Positions 15,504-24,905 of a stretch of 35,355 bases of DNA are shown here, in pieces (the stretch's first letter is position 1; each line of letters opens with the position of its first letter). This DNA is from Defluviitaleaceae bacterium (GTDB lineage Bacteria; Bacillota; Clostridia; Lachnospirales; WQUN01): contig WRAH01000030.1 in NCBI GenBank assembly GCA_009780315.1, positions 1-35,355 of the forward strand, in the 5' to 3' direction. The notes under the pieces are model-generated. The model saw nothing but the letters and a program-made list of their open reading frames with translations. It was not told where the DNA came from and ran no database searches. Made by a program: the position numbers and the translations under genes.

Positions 15504-16115
15504 CTACGCATCACGATGACGCGATGAAAAAATGCTACTGCTGCTATCATCATATGATGGGTTTGGATTGCCATATGTGGCAGTTACCCTATGATTCGGC
15601 GGAGATACTGTGAATATACCATGATTCACACGGGTAGTCGCACCATCAAGTGCCATGCATACACCACTAAGATAGTCAACGATACGCTGTGCTTCAATTT
15701 TATCAAGCCCTGTAAGGTCAACAATGCACATTCTGCCATTACGAATGTGACTGCCTAGTTGAATTGCATCTTCAACCCCATTAGGATGAGAAATAATCGT
15801 TTCTGAAACAGCACTGCTTGTAGTTTTCTTGCCAGCAGTATTAAACCCAAGCACATTGTCAATCTTTTCAGGGTCAAATACACGAGATGAAGCGCGCACA
15901 GACTTACTGCGGGCAACAGGTTCTTTTACATCACGAAGATTCCTGCCCCTATCACTTTCACGGGAAGTATAATAATTGTCATCATTTTCATACTCATATC
16001 TATCATCGTCATCATAATCGTCGTCGTCATAATCCTCATAGTGTGGGTCTTGTGCCCCTGGTGCAAGCATCATTGTCCTAAACTTGTCACCAATTCCCCT
16101 AAAAAAGCTTCTCAT
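15504..16115 (-). CDS. sepF: Cell division protein SepF
   Basis: SepF anchors and bundles FtsZ at the division septum. This 203-residue protein has an N-terminal membrane-binding amphipathic helix (Met-Arg-Ser-Phe-Phe-Arg-Gly-Ile), a long acidic, Tyr-rich linker at about 20-60 (Asp-Asp-Asp-Asp runs), and the SepF core at about 105-190 with Asn-Gly-Arg-Met-Cys-Ile-Val-Asp-Leu and Arg-Ile-Val-Asp-Tyr-Leu-Ser-Gly. The ATG at 16115 has GGAGG 10 bases upstream; the longer upstream frame has no site. It lies between yggS and yggT in the conserved ylm order. Confidence 0.95.
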   Translation of the reverse strand: MRSFFRGIGDKFRTMMLAPGAQDPHYEDYDDDDYDDDDRYEYENDDNYYTSRESDRGRNLRDVKEPVARSKSVRASSRVFDPEKIDNVLGFNTAGKKTTSSAVSETIISHPNGVEDAIQLGSHIRNGRMCIVDLTGLDKIEAQRIVDYLSGVCMALDGATTRVNHGIFTVSPPNHRVTATYGNPNPSYDDSSSSIFSSRHRDA

Positions 16116-16152
16116 AGTGATAAATACCTCCCTGTGGTATAAGCAAAATATT

Positions 16153-16833
16153 TCAACTGCGAAAAAGAGCAGTTCCAATTCTAATCATTGTTGCGCCTTC
16201 TTCAATGGCTACGACATAATCACCTGTCATGCCCATGGACAACGTCAATGGAGGTGTATCGTATAATAAATGCCTTGTGATGTCAACACGCAAATTGCGC
16301 ATTTTTCCGAACAACAGGCGATTTTCCTCTGGATTTTCTACAAAAGGTGCAATACACATCAACCCTGCAAAACGAATGTTCGGAAACCTTAACAATTTTT
16401 CCACAAAACCTAATACATCATCTGGAGAAACACCAAATTTACTGGCTTCCATACCAATATTCACTTCCACTAAGAAGTCAATCACACGATTGTGCTTGGC
16501 GGCACATTTATCAATTTCTTGTGCTAAAGATAATGATTCAACAGAGTGAATCAAATCTACTTTATCAGCAATGTATTTTACCTTGTTTCTTTGTAAATGT
16601 CCAATAAAATGCCATGTAGGTTTTATTGCGTTTAATGCTTCGTATTTTGGCAAAAATTCTTGCACACGATTTTCACCAATATCCTTTACTCCAGCAACCA
16701 AAAGCTCATTTATTTTTGAAATTTCAATGGTTTTTGTCACACCAATCAATTTAATATCCTCAGGATATCTTCCTGATTTCATGGCAGCAGAAGCAATGTT
16801 TTTGCGTATTTCAGCTACATTTTTCTCAATCAA
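16153..16833 (-). CDS. YggS family PLP-binding protein
   Basis: This 226-residue protein binds pyridoxal phosphate through Lys34 (Leu-Ile-Gly-Val-Thr-Lys) and acts in PLP homeostasis. The Gly-Glu-Asn-Arg-Val-Gln-Glu and His-Phe-Ile-Gly-His-Leu-Gln-Arg-Asn-Lys motifs and the C-terminal Ser-Met-Gly-Met-Thr-Gly-Asp-Tyr are canonical. It starts with TTG at 16833 after AGGTG; TTG overlaps the TGA of the HlyD-like gene by four bases, so the genes are coupled. Confidence 0.95.
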   Translation of the reverse strand: MIEKNVAEIRKNIASAAMKSGRYPEDIKLIGVTKTIEISKINELLVAGVKDIGENRVQEFLPKYEALNAIKPTWHFIGHLQRNKVKYIADKVDLIHSVESLSLAQEIDKCAAKHNRVIDFLVEVNIGMEASKFGVSPDDVLGFVEKLLRFPNIRFAGLMCIAPFVENPEENRLLFGKMRNLRVDITRHLLYDTPPLTLSMGMTGDYVVAIEEGATMIRIGTALFRS

Positions 16834-18401
16834 CTTATCACCTGTCCGTTACGCACTGTAATCGCATCTGTAACTATTGTATCAAACTGACGAATACCCG
16901 CATTTCGTGCTGGGTCCAGTAAAATATGACTGTCAGTTTCTAAAATTTCATAATCGTAATGGATTTGCCTAAATTCAGCAAAATCAAGGTTTGTACGAAA
17001 CACACCACGAATAATGCTAGTATGAATTTCTGACAAAACAATATGCGTATCTGCTGGATTCACCGGTGTTAAAATATCCCCCATGCGAAGGTTAACATCA
17101 TTTATCGGAATATACACATTTGTAGCAGATATATTGTCTGGTTCTAAATTTACCACACGCAACCCTTCATCACTTAGGTGAATGACATGATAATCTAATG
17201 TACCTTGACGATGAACATGTGTAAGGGGAATGGAAAGAAATCTTTGCTCTGCAATTGCAGAAACAGGAATTTTTAAGCCGCTTTGTATATTGTAAGTTGT
17301 ACGTATATTTACATTTCGCTGGTTAAGAAATTCTACTGCATAACGATTGCTTCGCAAAATAACACGACGTTCTCTCAAGTCATTGCTAATATATTCAATA
17401 CGCATGGGAACAGGCATAAAGCGTCCAGTATTCATGTTTTCCAAGTAAAATACGCGCTGTTGTCCTTCTTCAAAAGTAATCATTTCAACAGGCATAAAGG
17501 TTACAACATACCAAGTGTTGTCAACAATTTTAAATACACTATCACCAGCTTCAACTTCACGGGCGGGCACAATGGTCGTATGGTCAACAGTCAAACTTAA
17601 TTGCTCTCGGCTTAACGAACGCATATTATCCGGGCGAAATTCTCCTACATATTCATCTATAAATGGGGACATAATACCGCTTCTGGCAGCATACATATTA
17701 TAAGACGTTAGCTCATCATATTGCATGAGCAATTCATGGTCACGGGCAAGGTCTGCACGCGCGCTACTTGATTGCCCTATTTTAATTTGATTGCGGTTAC
17801 GGGTCACTTGATACAAGTTGTCAAAAAGTGCATAAACATCATTTAAATTTGTTTGAGAGAATACATGTAAATTTCTATCCAGCACATTTAAAATATTGGA
17901 GTTTATTCGTGCAATGGCTGGGTCAGGATTCATATTGTGCAAATCTATGATTTGCTCTTCAACAGCACTTAAACTTTCAATATTTCTACTGACTGCATCA
18001 ATATCCCTTATGGTAAAAACAATATCATTTTGACGTACTCTGCTAAAATCCTCAACACTAGGCATAACTTGACCTGCCCTGTCAGAATAGAATGCGGTTT
18101 CATACCTAATAATCATGCCAGAGACAGAAGTTTGCATATCTAGGCTACCCATGCGTACAACTTCTGTTTGTACAGATGGTTGAAAAAATCCATATGCAGA
18201 CCATACCATATACACAATCACAAATCCAAAAAATAGTGCGGCAACAATTGAAGCAGAAAATGACATACCACCACGTGCGCTTCTTACTGAAACCCTTGGC
18301 TTGCGATATGTATCCCTGTTTACAGTCGGCTTACGACGAGGAACTTTATTATCCTGTGCTTGCGCCTTCCGTGGTCTGGGTGATTCTTGCGCTTTAGCCA
18401 T
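16830..18401 (-). CDS. HlyD-like membrane fusion family protein
   Basis: This 523-residue protein starts at ATG 18401 (AAAGGGTG upstream), not at the earlier in-frame ATG. A basic, Pro/Arg-rich cytoplasmic tail of about 50 residues precedes one membrane helix at about 53-75 (Ala-Leu-Phe-Phe-Gly-Phe-Val-Ile-Val). The outer part has an HlyD-like layout: beta-strands, a helical hairpin (about 130-220) and beta-barrel domains. No ABC or RND partner is adjacent. In Clostridia this family sits directly before yggS-sepF, which suggests an envelope or division role rather than export; that is inference. Confidence 0.8.
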   Translation of the reverse strand: MAKAQESPRPRKAQAQDNKVPRRKPTVNRDTYRKPRVSVRSARGGMSFSASIVAALFFGFVIVYMVWSAYGFFQPSVQTEVVRMGSLDMQTSVSGMIIRYETAFYSDRAGQVMPSVEDFSRVRQNDIVFTIRDIDAVSRNIESLSAVEEQIIDLHNMNPDPAIARINSNILNVLDRNLHVFSQTNLNDVYALFDNLYQVTRNRNQIKIGQSSSARADLARDHELLMQYDELTSYNMYAARSGIMSPFIDEYVGEFRPDNMRSLSREQLSLTVDHTTIVPAREVEAGDSVFKIVDNTWYVVTFMPVEMITFEEGQQRVFYLENMNTGRFMPVPMRIEYISNDLRERRVILRSNRYAVEFLNQRNVNIRTTYNIQSGLKIPVSAIAEQRFLSIPLTHVHRQGTLDYHVIHLSDEGLRVVNLEPDNISATNVYIPINDVNLRMGDILTPVNPADTHIVLSEIHTSIIRGVFRTNLDFAEFRQIHYDYEILETDSHILLDPARNAGIRQFDTIVTDAITVRNGQVIS

Positions 18402-18530
18402 ATTAGCACCCTTTCTGCATGGGTTATATTTTATCAATTTGCTATCAATTCTGTTAAAAAAATGTTAACAAACATACATTCGATTTTCATTTCGCTTAAT
18501 AAAAATTTAACATCTTTCGGGTGATTAACT

Positions 18531-19445
18531 TTGATTATAACAATACTTATTATATTTTTCAATATTTTTTTATTAGTTTTCCCAAGAATAGTTTTGTCTG
18601 CTGCCAGAAATGGGCTAACGCTATGGTTTAGTAATGTTTTACCATCGTTATTGCCATTTATGATTGCAACAAATATGTTAATTTTGTTAGGCTTCGTTAA
18701 TTCTGCTGGGAAAGCTTTTGCGCCAATGATGCGCTTTTTGTTTAAACTACCAGGAGCTGCTGGATTTGGATTTATCACAGGGTTGACATCTGGATATCCC
18801 ATAGGCGCAAAAACTGTGGCAGACCTAAAACGAAAAGGGAAATTAACTGTACGTGAGGCACAACATTTGTTAGCTTTTTCTAATAATGCAGGACCTCTTT
18901 TCATTTTGGGTGCTGTAGGCATTGGAATGTTTCAAAGCAGCCGCATTGGATATATCTTATGGGCAACACATATACTTGCAGCAATTACCCTTGGGATTAT
19001 TTTACGCCCAAAAGAGATTCCTCTTTTACAAAACACACTGAAGCAATACGTTGTGATAAAAGAGCCCATTGGAAAAATTTTAGGAGAGGCAGTAAAAAAC
19101 GCTATGGAGTCCATAACACTCATTGGTGGAATCATCATTTTTTTTAGCGTAGTCGTTGCTTTGATTGAACATTTACTACTTCCTGAGAATGTTTTGGTTA
19201 GTGGGATATTCGCTGGGTTTATTGAAGTTACAGGCGGCGTTCGCAGATTAGCTGCAATAGAACCTTCGACTTTTACACTGGGGGCAGCAGCATTTGCTAT
19301 TGGTTTTGGAGGATTTTCTGTTCATGCGCAATCTTCCCATTTTATCGCTGGCACTGGCATTAAAATATTCCCATATCTAATAACAAAATTTATTCATGGG
19401 GTTATTGCCGCGATTTACACAATACTCTTGTGGCATTTTTTATAA
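18531..19445 (+). CDS. ylbJ: Sporulation integral membrane protein YlbJ
   Basis: YlbJ is a polytopic membrane protein of the nucleoside-recognition (Gate) family needed for spore cortex formation in Bacillus. The 304 residues contain about eight hydrophobic helices and the family motif Gly-Leu-Thr-Ser-Gly-Tyr-Pro-Ile-Gly-Ala-Lys near residue 83-93, plus Ser-Asn-Asn-Ala-Gly-Pro-Leu-Phe. The start is TTG at 18531 after a weak CGGGTG site; an in-frame TGA at 18522 excludes a longer form. It is divergent from the HlyD-like gene and is followed 39 bases later by a methyltransferase gene. Confidence 0.9.
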   Translation: MIITILIIFFNIFLLVFPRIVLSAARNGLTLWFSNVLPSLLPFMIATNMLILLGFVNSAGKAFAPMMRFLFKLPGAAGFGFITGLTSGYPIGAKTVADLKRKGKLTVREAQHLLAFSNNAGPLFILGAVGIGMFQSSRIGYILWATHILAAITLGIILRPKEIPLLQNTLKQYVVIKEPIGKILGEAVKNAMESITLIGGIIIFFSVVVALIEHLLLPENVLVSGIFAGFIEVTGGVRRLAAIEPSTFTLGAAAFAIGFGGFSVHAQSSHFIAGTGIKIFPYLITKFIHGVIAAIYTILLWHFL

Positions 19446-19484
19446 TTGTGTGGCAAAATGAAAGAAAAATTTGAGGAGATTTTC

Positions 19485-20066
19485 ATGAGCCACTATTTTA
19501 TAGAAAATTCAAATCTATTAACAAACGAACGGGAATTGCAATTAGAAATTTTTGGACATTCATTTCGATTTTTAACAAATAATGGACTTTTTTCTTGTGA
19601 TAAAATTGACGAAGCATCCCTTACTCTATTAAAAAATATGCCCCCTATCGAGGGGGCATTGCTTGACTTAGGTTGCGGTTATGGTGTTTTGGGCATTACA
19701 TTAGCCAAAGTAAATAAGGTAAAACTTACCCAAAGTGACATTAACAGCATAGCCCTAAGCTATACCATCAAAAATGCTAAGTTAAACAATGTAGAAACTC
19801 ATGCCATTCATTCAGACGCGTTTACTGCAATTAAGGACAAGTTTGATGTGATTACATTAAACCCACCTATCCACGCAGGGAAAACAGTGATGTATCGTAT
19901 GTATGAAGAAGCCGCCGAGCATTTAACACCCAGCGGCTCATTATTTATTGTGATTCAAAAGAAGCATGGTGCAGAAAGTACAATTAAAAAATTAAACGAA
20001 CTGTTTTCAAAATGTAATGTATTGCATAAGAAGAAAGGTGTGTTTATTCTCCAATTATCATTGTGA
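19485..20066 (+). CDS. Class I SAM-dependent methyltransferase, RsmC-like
   Basis: This 193-residue protein resembles the C-terminal catalytic domain of RsmC/RlmG-type rRNA guanine N2 methyltransferases. Motif I is Leu-Asp-Leu-Gly-Cys-Gly-Tyr-Gly near residue 60-67 and the catalytic motif IV is Asn-Pro-Pro-Ile-His-Ala-Gly-Lys near residue 127-134. The ATG at 19485 has GAGGAG 6 bases upstream; an earlier open stretch lacks a site. rRNA is the likely substrate, but the exact base is unknown. It ends overlapping potD tail to tail by 9 bases. Confidence 0.88.
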   Translation: MSHYFIENSNLLTNERELQLEIFGHSFRFLTNNGLFSCDKIDEASLTLLKNMPPIEGALLDLGCGYGVLGITLAKVNKVKLTQSDINSIALSYTIKNAKLNNVETHAIHSDAFTAIKDKFDVITLNPPIHAGKTVMYRMYEEAAEHLTPSGSLFIVIQKKHGAESTIKKLNELFSKCNVLHKKKGVFILQLSL

Positions 20067-21146
20067 TAGTAAAACTTGTGTCCATGCAAGCTCGAAAGCC
20101 TCACGAAAAGCTCCAAGGTCTACAAAAACTTCACCACGGGCAAGAATTTCATCAGCCGGCCAATAAATGGGGTCGTTTTGCCAATCTTCCGGCAATAAGT
20201 TAAACGCGCCCATATTTGATGTGGAGTAACGTGTATACAGGGTGTTTAAAAGCGCGATATCAGGGCGATTCATAAAGTTAATAAATTTTTCTGCATTGGC
20301 TTGATTTTGAGTGGTTGCCGGAATAACCATAGAGTTAAACCAGAGTTGAGAACCTTCTTGTGGTACAACAAAGTTATGGTCTGGGTTGTAATTGATTATC
20401 CACCTAGCACAACCATTATACACTGTAGCGAGTATACCTTCGCCACCAATCATATTGTCAATAATCTGGTCTGCCAAAAATGCACGTACAAGGGGAGCTT
20501 GTTCAATGAGTGCGTTTCTCACTTGGTCAAGCTCATCTTGACTTGTGCTATTCATAGAAAAACCAAGCATTCTTTGCACTGCGCCCATTGTACAACGAGA
20601 GCTGTCATACATAAAAATTTCTCCTGCAAACTGCTCATCCCAAAGGATTCTCCAGGAATCCACCACTTGGTCTACTTTCGTTGTATTGTACACAATACCA
20701 AAAGTTCCCCACTTATATGGCACAGAATATAAATTTTGCGGGTCAAAGGCAAGATTTTTAAAATTGTCGCCAATGTACCGATAGTTAGGGATGTTATCCC
20801 AGTTGATTTGTACAAGGAGACCCTCGTTAATCATACGTTCTACCATGTAATCTGATGGTGTTACAACATCAAATGCTGCACCTTGATGAACCATCATTGC
20901 ATGGAGTTCTTCATTTGTTGAATATGTGGTGTAAATAACTCTAATACCATATTCTTCTTCAAACATCTGTAAAACTGGCTCGTAAATAAATAATCCCCAG
21001 TTTGCCACATGAAGCGGCGGATGATTAACAGCGGCGGTTTCAGTTCCTTCATTTGATGCCGCTGTTTGCGTATTTGCAGCGTCGTTGCTACAGCCTGTGA
21101 AGATGAGTGTTGCCGCTAAGGCAAGTGTCAGTAAAGCTTTTTTCAT
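20058..21146 (-). CDS. potD: Spermidine/putrescine-binding lipoprotein PotD
   Basis: This 362-residue lipoprotein captures polyamines for the ABC importer. Residues 1-19 are a lipoprotein signal with lipobox Leu-Ile-Phe-Thr-Gly-Cys (Cys19). The mature part has the PotD fold: Val-Ala-Asn-Trp-Gly-Leu-Phe-Ile, Asp-Val-Val-Thr-Pro-Ser-Asp-Tyr-Met near residue 88, Tyr-Lys-Trp-Gly-Thr near residue 144, and Asn-Met-Gly-Ala-Phe near the end. The ATG follows GGAGGAA. It is the last gene of potABCD, 47 bases after potC. Confidence 0.93.
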   Translation of the reverse strand: MKKALLTLALAATLIFTGCSNDAANTQTAASNEGTETAAVNHPPLHVANWGLFIYEPVLQMFEEEYGIRVIYTTYSTNEELHAMMVHQGAAFDVVTPSDYMVERMINEGLLVQINWDNIPNYRYIGDNFKNLAFDPQNLYSVPYKWGTFGIVYNTTKVDQVVDSWRILWDEQFAGEIFMYDSSRCTMGAVQRMLGFSMNSTSQDELDQVRNALIEQAPLVRAFLADQIIDNMIGGEGILATVYNGCARWIINYNPDHNFVVPQEGSQLWFNSMVIPATTQNQANAEKFINFMNRPDIALLNTLYTRYSTSNMGAFNLLPEDWQNDPIYWPADEILARGEVFVDLGAFREAFELAWTQVLLSQ

Positions 21147-21193
21147 TTATCATTCCTCCAAATTTAAGGGGTTTTACCCCAGATTTACACTGT

Positions 21194-22027
21194 TCAATTT
21201 TCATTTCCATCTTCGCCGCGCTTTGTTATTAAATGCTTGTCGCGCAAGTTAATTAAAATAAGCATTATCATGACTACAACAAAAATGATTGTGGATAGTG
21301 CGTTAATACTTGGGTCAACCCCACGGCGAGTCATTGAGAAAATCCTAATGGATAGATTTTGTACCCCAGGGCTTGTGGTGAAAAAGCTAACCATAAAATC
21401 ATCTACAGACATGGTAAATGCCAACATTGCCCCTGTGATAACCCCCGGCCAAAGTTCAGGCAGAATCACTTGAAAAAATGCCCGCGCAGGATTAGAACCA
21501 AGGTCGAGTGCGGCTTCATACAGATTTGGGTCAAGTTGTCTAATCTTTGGCGTTACCGAAAGTATGACATATGGCACATTAAAAACAATATGTGCCAGCA
21601 ACATCGTGCCAAAACCAAGTCCGCCAAAACCAAGCATACGAAAAACAAATTGAAATAACATCATGAGTGAAATGCCTGTAATAACATCAGGCATCATCAC
21701 AGGCACACGGCTTATAAGCATCACAACAGTACGGGAGCGTTTCTTCATTCTGTCAATGCCAATTGCAGCTAATGTGCCTATAAGGGTTGCAAAAATTGTT
21801 GAAAATATCGCAAGTAAAATCGTATTACGCAATGCAGATTGTGTGTGTGGGTCATTAAAAAGCTGTTCATACCACCGAAAAGAAAAACCTTCCCAAGTAC
21901 CCCGCGAACGAGAATCATTAAATGAAAAAATAATGAGTACTGCAATAGGCGCATACATAAAAAACAACATCAGCCCAAGATAAAACGGTTTTAAAACCAC
22001 AATAATTTTTGAGAAAAAGCGTGTCAT
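21194..22027 (-). CDS. potC: Polyamine ABC transporter permease PotC
   Basis: This 277-residue inner-membrane subunit has six predicted helices and the permease EAA loop (Glu-Ala-Ala-Leu-Asp-Leu-Gly-Ser-Asn-Pro near residue 165) that docks on PotA. Its start overlaps the potB stop by four bases (ATGA type), so they are coupled. The first helix carries Met-Phe-Phe-Met-Tyr-Ala-Pro-Ile-Ala, typical of PotC. Confidence 0.93.
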   Translation of the reverse strand: MTRFFSKIIVVLKPFYLGLMLFFMYAPIAVLIIFSFNDSRSRGTWEGFSFRWYEQLFNDPHTQSALRNTILLAIFSTIFATLIGTLAAIGIDRMKKRSRTVVMLISRVPVMMPDVITGISLMMLFQFVFRMLGFGGLGFGTMLLAHIVFNVPYVILSVTPKIRQLDPNLYEAALDLGSNPARAFFQVILPELWPGVITGAMLAFTMSVDDFMVSFFTTSPGVQNLSIRIFSMTRRGVDPSINALSTIIFVVVMIMLILINLRDKHLITKRGEDGNEN

Positions 22028-22887
22028 AAGCGCATTCCCCCTTCACTGACTTCTTCCTGACGGTCAAACCGCGAAAGAATAAATGTGCTTACAATCATCA
22101 GTATTATCATTACAACCGCCACAGCAGAACCAAAATGCCAGTTGCCAGCAAGCATAAACTGTTGCTCTACAAGATTTCCAAGCAGGAAAAACTGTCCACC
22201 GCCAAGTAAGTTAGGGATAATAAACGTAGCCGCCGCCGGCATGAAAACCATGGTAATACCACTCACGACCCCTGGTAAACTGAGTGGAAAAACCACACGC
22301 AAAAATACATTTCTAGGGTTTGCGCCAAGGTCTTGCGCCGCTTCAATAATTCGCTTGTCCATTTTCGTCAAGGAGGTATAAATCGGTAACACCATAAATG
22401 GCAGGAAGTTATAAACCATCCCCAAAAGAACCGCTGAATCTGTAAACATAATATCAATGGTAGGTAAATTTAAAAGCCTTAAAAAATTATTCATAATGCC
22501 ATTGCGTTCTAAAATTGACATCCAACCATAGGTGCGCACCAGAAAATTCATCCACATGGGCATAATAAATAGGAAAATTAAAAACGGCTTATTACGAAAA
22601 CCCTTGCTTGCCAATATATATGCAAGAGGATATCCTAAAATAAAACAAATGACCGCCGTTTGCAATGCTAATCTAAGGGAACGCATAGTGATGACAACAT
22701 AGATTCTTTGAAAAAAAGGTTGGTCATCTATAATACCTTCAAAGAATTGCCCCATGTTTTGCAGAGTGAAGTACGTATTGCCGTAAGTATCTGTGCCTGT
22801 GACGGCAAAAAACACTACAAGCAATAAAGGAGCAATAACAAAAATAGCAAGCCATAAAATATATGGATAAGTAAAGAGCCGCCTCAT
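22024..22887 (-). CDS. potB: Polyamine ABC transporter permease PotB
   Basis: This 287-residue permease pairs with PotC to form the channel. Six helices are visible, and the EAA loop reads [10 protein letters not shown] near residue 188. The N-terminus (Tyr-Pro-Tyr-Ile-Leu-Trp-Leu) and [11 protein letters not shown] are family-typical. It overlaps both neighbours by four bases. Confidence 0.93.
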   Translation of the reverse strand: MRRLFTYPYILWLAIFVIAPLLLVVFFAVTGTDTYGNTYFTLQNMGQFFEGIIDDQPFFQRIYVVITMRSLRLALQTAVICFILGYPLAYILASKGFRNKPFLIFLFIMPMWMNFLVRTYGWMSILERNGIMNNFLRLLNLPTIDIMFTDSAVLLGMVYNFLPFMVLPIYTSLTKMDKRIIEAAQDLGANPRNVFLRVVFPLSLPGVVSGITMVFMPAAATFIIPNLLGGGQFFLLGNLVEQQFMLAGNWHFGSAVAVVMIILMIVSTFILSRFDRQEEVSEGGMRL

Positions 22888-23945
22888 GAAACATTATCCT
22901 CGATAGATGATACGGATTTTTTCATTACATGAATAAGCTCAGGCGCAATGACAAGCCCGACAGATGAACCAGTCGGAGACTGCACTGTGCTGTGAACCTT
23001 CCATGATATTCCTGCGGCATCTACACGCATTTCATAATGAACACCTTTAAAAATTACATTTGAAACTACACCATTCACCATGCCTGCGTCTGGCGTGGTT
23101 ATGCGAATATCCTCTGGACGGACAACAATGTCAACATGTTCATTTTTTGCAAATCCTTTGTCTATACACGTGAAGTTTACACCAGCAAATTCCACATGAA
23201 AGTCTTGTAGCATTTTTCCAGACAATATATTACTTTCACCAATAAAAGCCGCAACAAAAGCATTTTTTGGCTCATTATAAATATCTTCAGGTGTACCAAT
23301 TTGCAGGATTTCGCCCTCATTCATGACTGCTATTGTATCTGACATCGTTAGTGCTTCTTCTTGGTCATGGGTTACATAAATAAAGGTGATACCTAGTTTT
23401 TGTTGCATTTTTTTTAATTCTACTTGCATTTCCTTACGAAGTTTTAAGTCCAATGCGCCTAGCGGCTCGTCAAGAAGTAAAACTTCTGGTTCATTGACAA
23501 GGGCGCGAGCTATCGCCACACGTTGCTGTTGTCCGCCGGAAAGTGCGGTAACACGGCGATTTTCAAAACCTTCTAAGTTTACAAGTTTTAGCATTGCTAT
23601 AACTTTTTCTTTAATTTCAGCCTTTGGCACTTTTTTTATTTTTAAGCCAAATGCGATATTTTCCGCAACATTCATGTTTGGAAAAAGTGCATACTTTTGA
23701 AACACCGTGTTCAGCTTACGCTTGTGGGGCGGTGTATTCAGCATAGATTTTTCATTAAAAAATACATCACCGCTGCTGGGTTGTTCAAAACCACCAATTA
23801 TTCGTAATGTAGTGGTCTTTCCACATCCGCTTGGGCCTAGCAATGTAACAAATTCATTCTGTCTTATGTATAAATCGACATGGTTAAGCACTGTTTGTTT
23901 TCCAAACAGCTTTGAAACACCCTTGAGTTCAATAAGTCGTGGCAT
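22884..23945 (-). CDS. potA: Polyamine ABC transporter ATPase PotA
   Basis: This 353-residue ATPase energises polyamine import. Walker [10 protein letters not shown] is at 37-45, the signature Leu-Ser-Gly-Gly-Gln at 134-138, Walker B Val-Leu-Leu-Leu-Asp-Glu at 154-159, and the switch His in Tyr-Val-Thr-His-Asp-Gln near residue 192. A TOBE domain follows at about 270-340 (Val-Val-Arg-Pro-Glu-Asp). The ATG follows GGGGGTGG. It leads the potABCD operon. Confidence 0.95.
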   Translation of the reverse strand: MPRLIELKGVSKLFGKQTVLNHVDLYIRQNEFVTLLGPSGCGKTTTLRIIGGFEQPSSGDVFFNEKSMLNTPPHKRKLNTVFQKYALFPNMNVAENIAFGLKIKKVPKAEIKEKVIAMLKLVNLEGFENRRVTALSGGQQQRVAIARALVNEPEVLLLDEPLGALDLKLRKEMQVELKKMQQKLGITFIYVTHDQEEALTMSDTIAVMNEGEILQIGTPEDIYNEPKNAFVAAFIGESNILSGKMLQDFHVEFAGVNFTCIDKGFAKNEHVDIVVRPEDIRITTPDAGMVNGVVSNVIFKGVHYEMRVDAAGISWKVHSTVQSPTGSSVGLVIAPELIHVMKKSVSSIEDNVS

Positions 23946-24010
23946 AGGGTTCCACCCCCTTGATTATTTTGGAAAAAATCTCCCCTTTGTTTTGCTTCTA
24001 ACAGTTCGCT

Positions 24011-24039
24011 ATATTTACATAAAATCAGCAAGTTGTCAA
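24011..24039 (-). promoter_or_regulatory. Promoter of the potABCD operon
   Basis: On the minus strand a perfect TTGACA (24034-24039) is followed by 17 bases and AAATAT (24011-24016), preceded by TGT like an extended -10. It lies about 65 bases before the potA start. Confidence 0.5.
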
Positions 24040-24125
24040 ATAAAATTTGATTATATCTAAGAATTATTATTTTGAAGGCTGTCTTTTATGGTATAGTTCT
24101 TGAAAACAAGAAAGGATTGCGTGGG

Positions 24126-24899
24126 ATGAAAACAGTAAAAAAAGCGGAAAATATTATGCATTTATTTGAAGGATGGAGTAATATGGTACTCCCCTATTTA
24201 CATGGCTGTATGGGGCAAGCGTGGACAGACGATGAAGATAATCCTAGGATGGCAATAATTGATAGTGCCGGGTTTATATTTCTTTCAGGTGATGCCAGTT
24301 TGCCACATGCTAAAGACTTTTTGGCACAATTACCTACAGTTTGTTCATATACATGGGTAGATATGATACCACGAGGTCATACTTGGCATGAAATCATTGA
24401 AGATGTGTTTCAGGAGAATCAGAAGAAATTTACACGTTACGCAATAAAACACGAACACAATTTTAACAAAGAAAAGTTACGCGGTTATATTGATACACTG
24501 CCCAGCGATTACAAGATTGTTCCGATGGACGAGGAATTATTTAATTTTTCAGGGACACAAGATTGGTCAAAAGATTTTTTTGCAGGGTTTAAATCTTTTA
24601 CAGAGTTTAAAGAACATGGGTTGGGTTATATGATTTTGCACGGTGATACCCCAGTTTGCGGGGCATCTTCATGCACATACTATAAGGGCGGTATAGAAAT
24701 TGAAATTGACACGGTAAAAGAATATCGGCAAAAAGGATTAGCAACGGCTTGTGCGGCACAGCTTATACTTGAATGCCTTAATAAAGGAATCTATCCAAGC
24801 TGGGATGCCGCCAATAAAATATCAGTTGCATTGGCTGAAAAGTTAGGATATATTTTTGATAAAGCCTATGATGCTTACGATGTTAAACTAAGGGACTGA
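24126..24899 (+). CDS. GNAT family acetyltransferase (PF12746-like)
   Basis: This 257-residue protein resembles the GNAT_acetyltran family of Firmicutes. The acetyl-CoA-binding loop is Glu-Tyr-Arg-Gln-Lys-Gly-Leu-Ala-Thr-Ala (Arg/Gln-x-x-Gly-x-Ala type) near residue 200, and the C-terminal Pro-Ser-Trp-Asp-Ala-Ala-Asn is typical of the family. The substrate is unknown. The ATG at 24126 is chosen because AAAGGA lies 9 bases upstream; an upstream in-frame ATT/ATG stretch from 24072 lacks a site. Six bases separate it from the amidohydrolase gene, so they form an operon. Confidence 0.85.
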   Translation: MKTVKKAENIMHLFEGWSNMVLPYLHGCMGQAWTDDEDNPRMAIIDSAGFIFLSGDASLPHAKDFLAQLPTVCSYTWVDMIPRGHTWHEIIEDVFQENQKKFTRYAIKHEHNFNKEKLRGYIDTLPSDYKIVPMDEELFNFSGTQDWSKDFFAGFKSFTEFKEHGLGYMILHGDTPVCGASSCTYYKGGIEIEIDTVKEYRQKGLATACAAQLILECLNKGIYPSWDAANKISVALAEKLGYIFDKAYDAYDVKLRD

Positions 24900-24905
24900 T
24901 TTTGA

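Noticed and set aside
16229..16861. Plus-strand ORFs opposite yggS
   Set aside because: They mirror the yggS coding frame and have no independent start signals.
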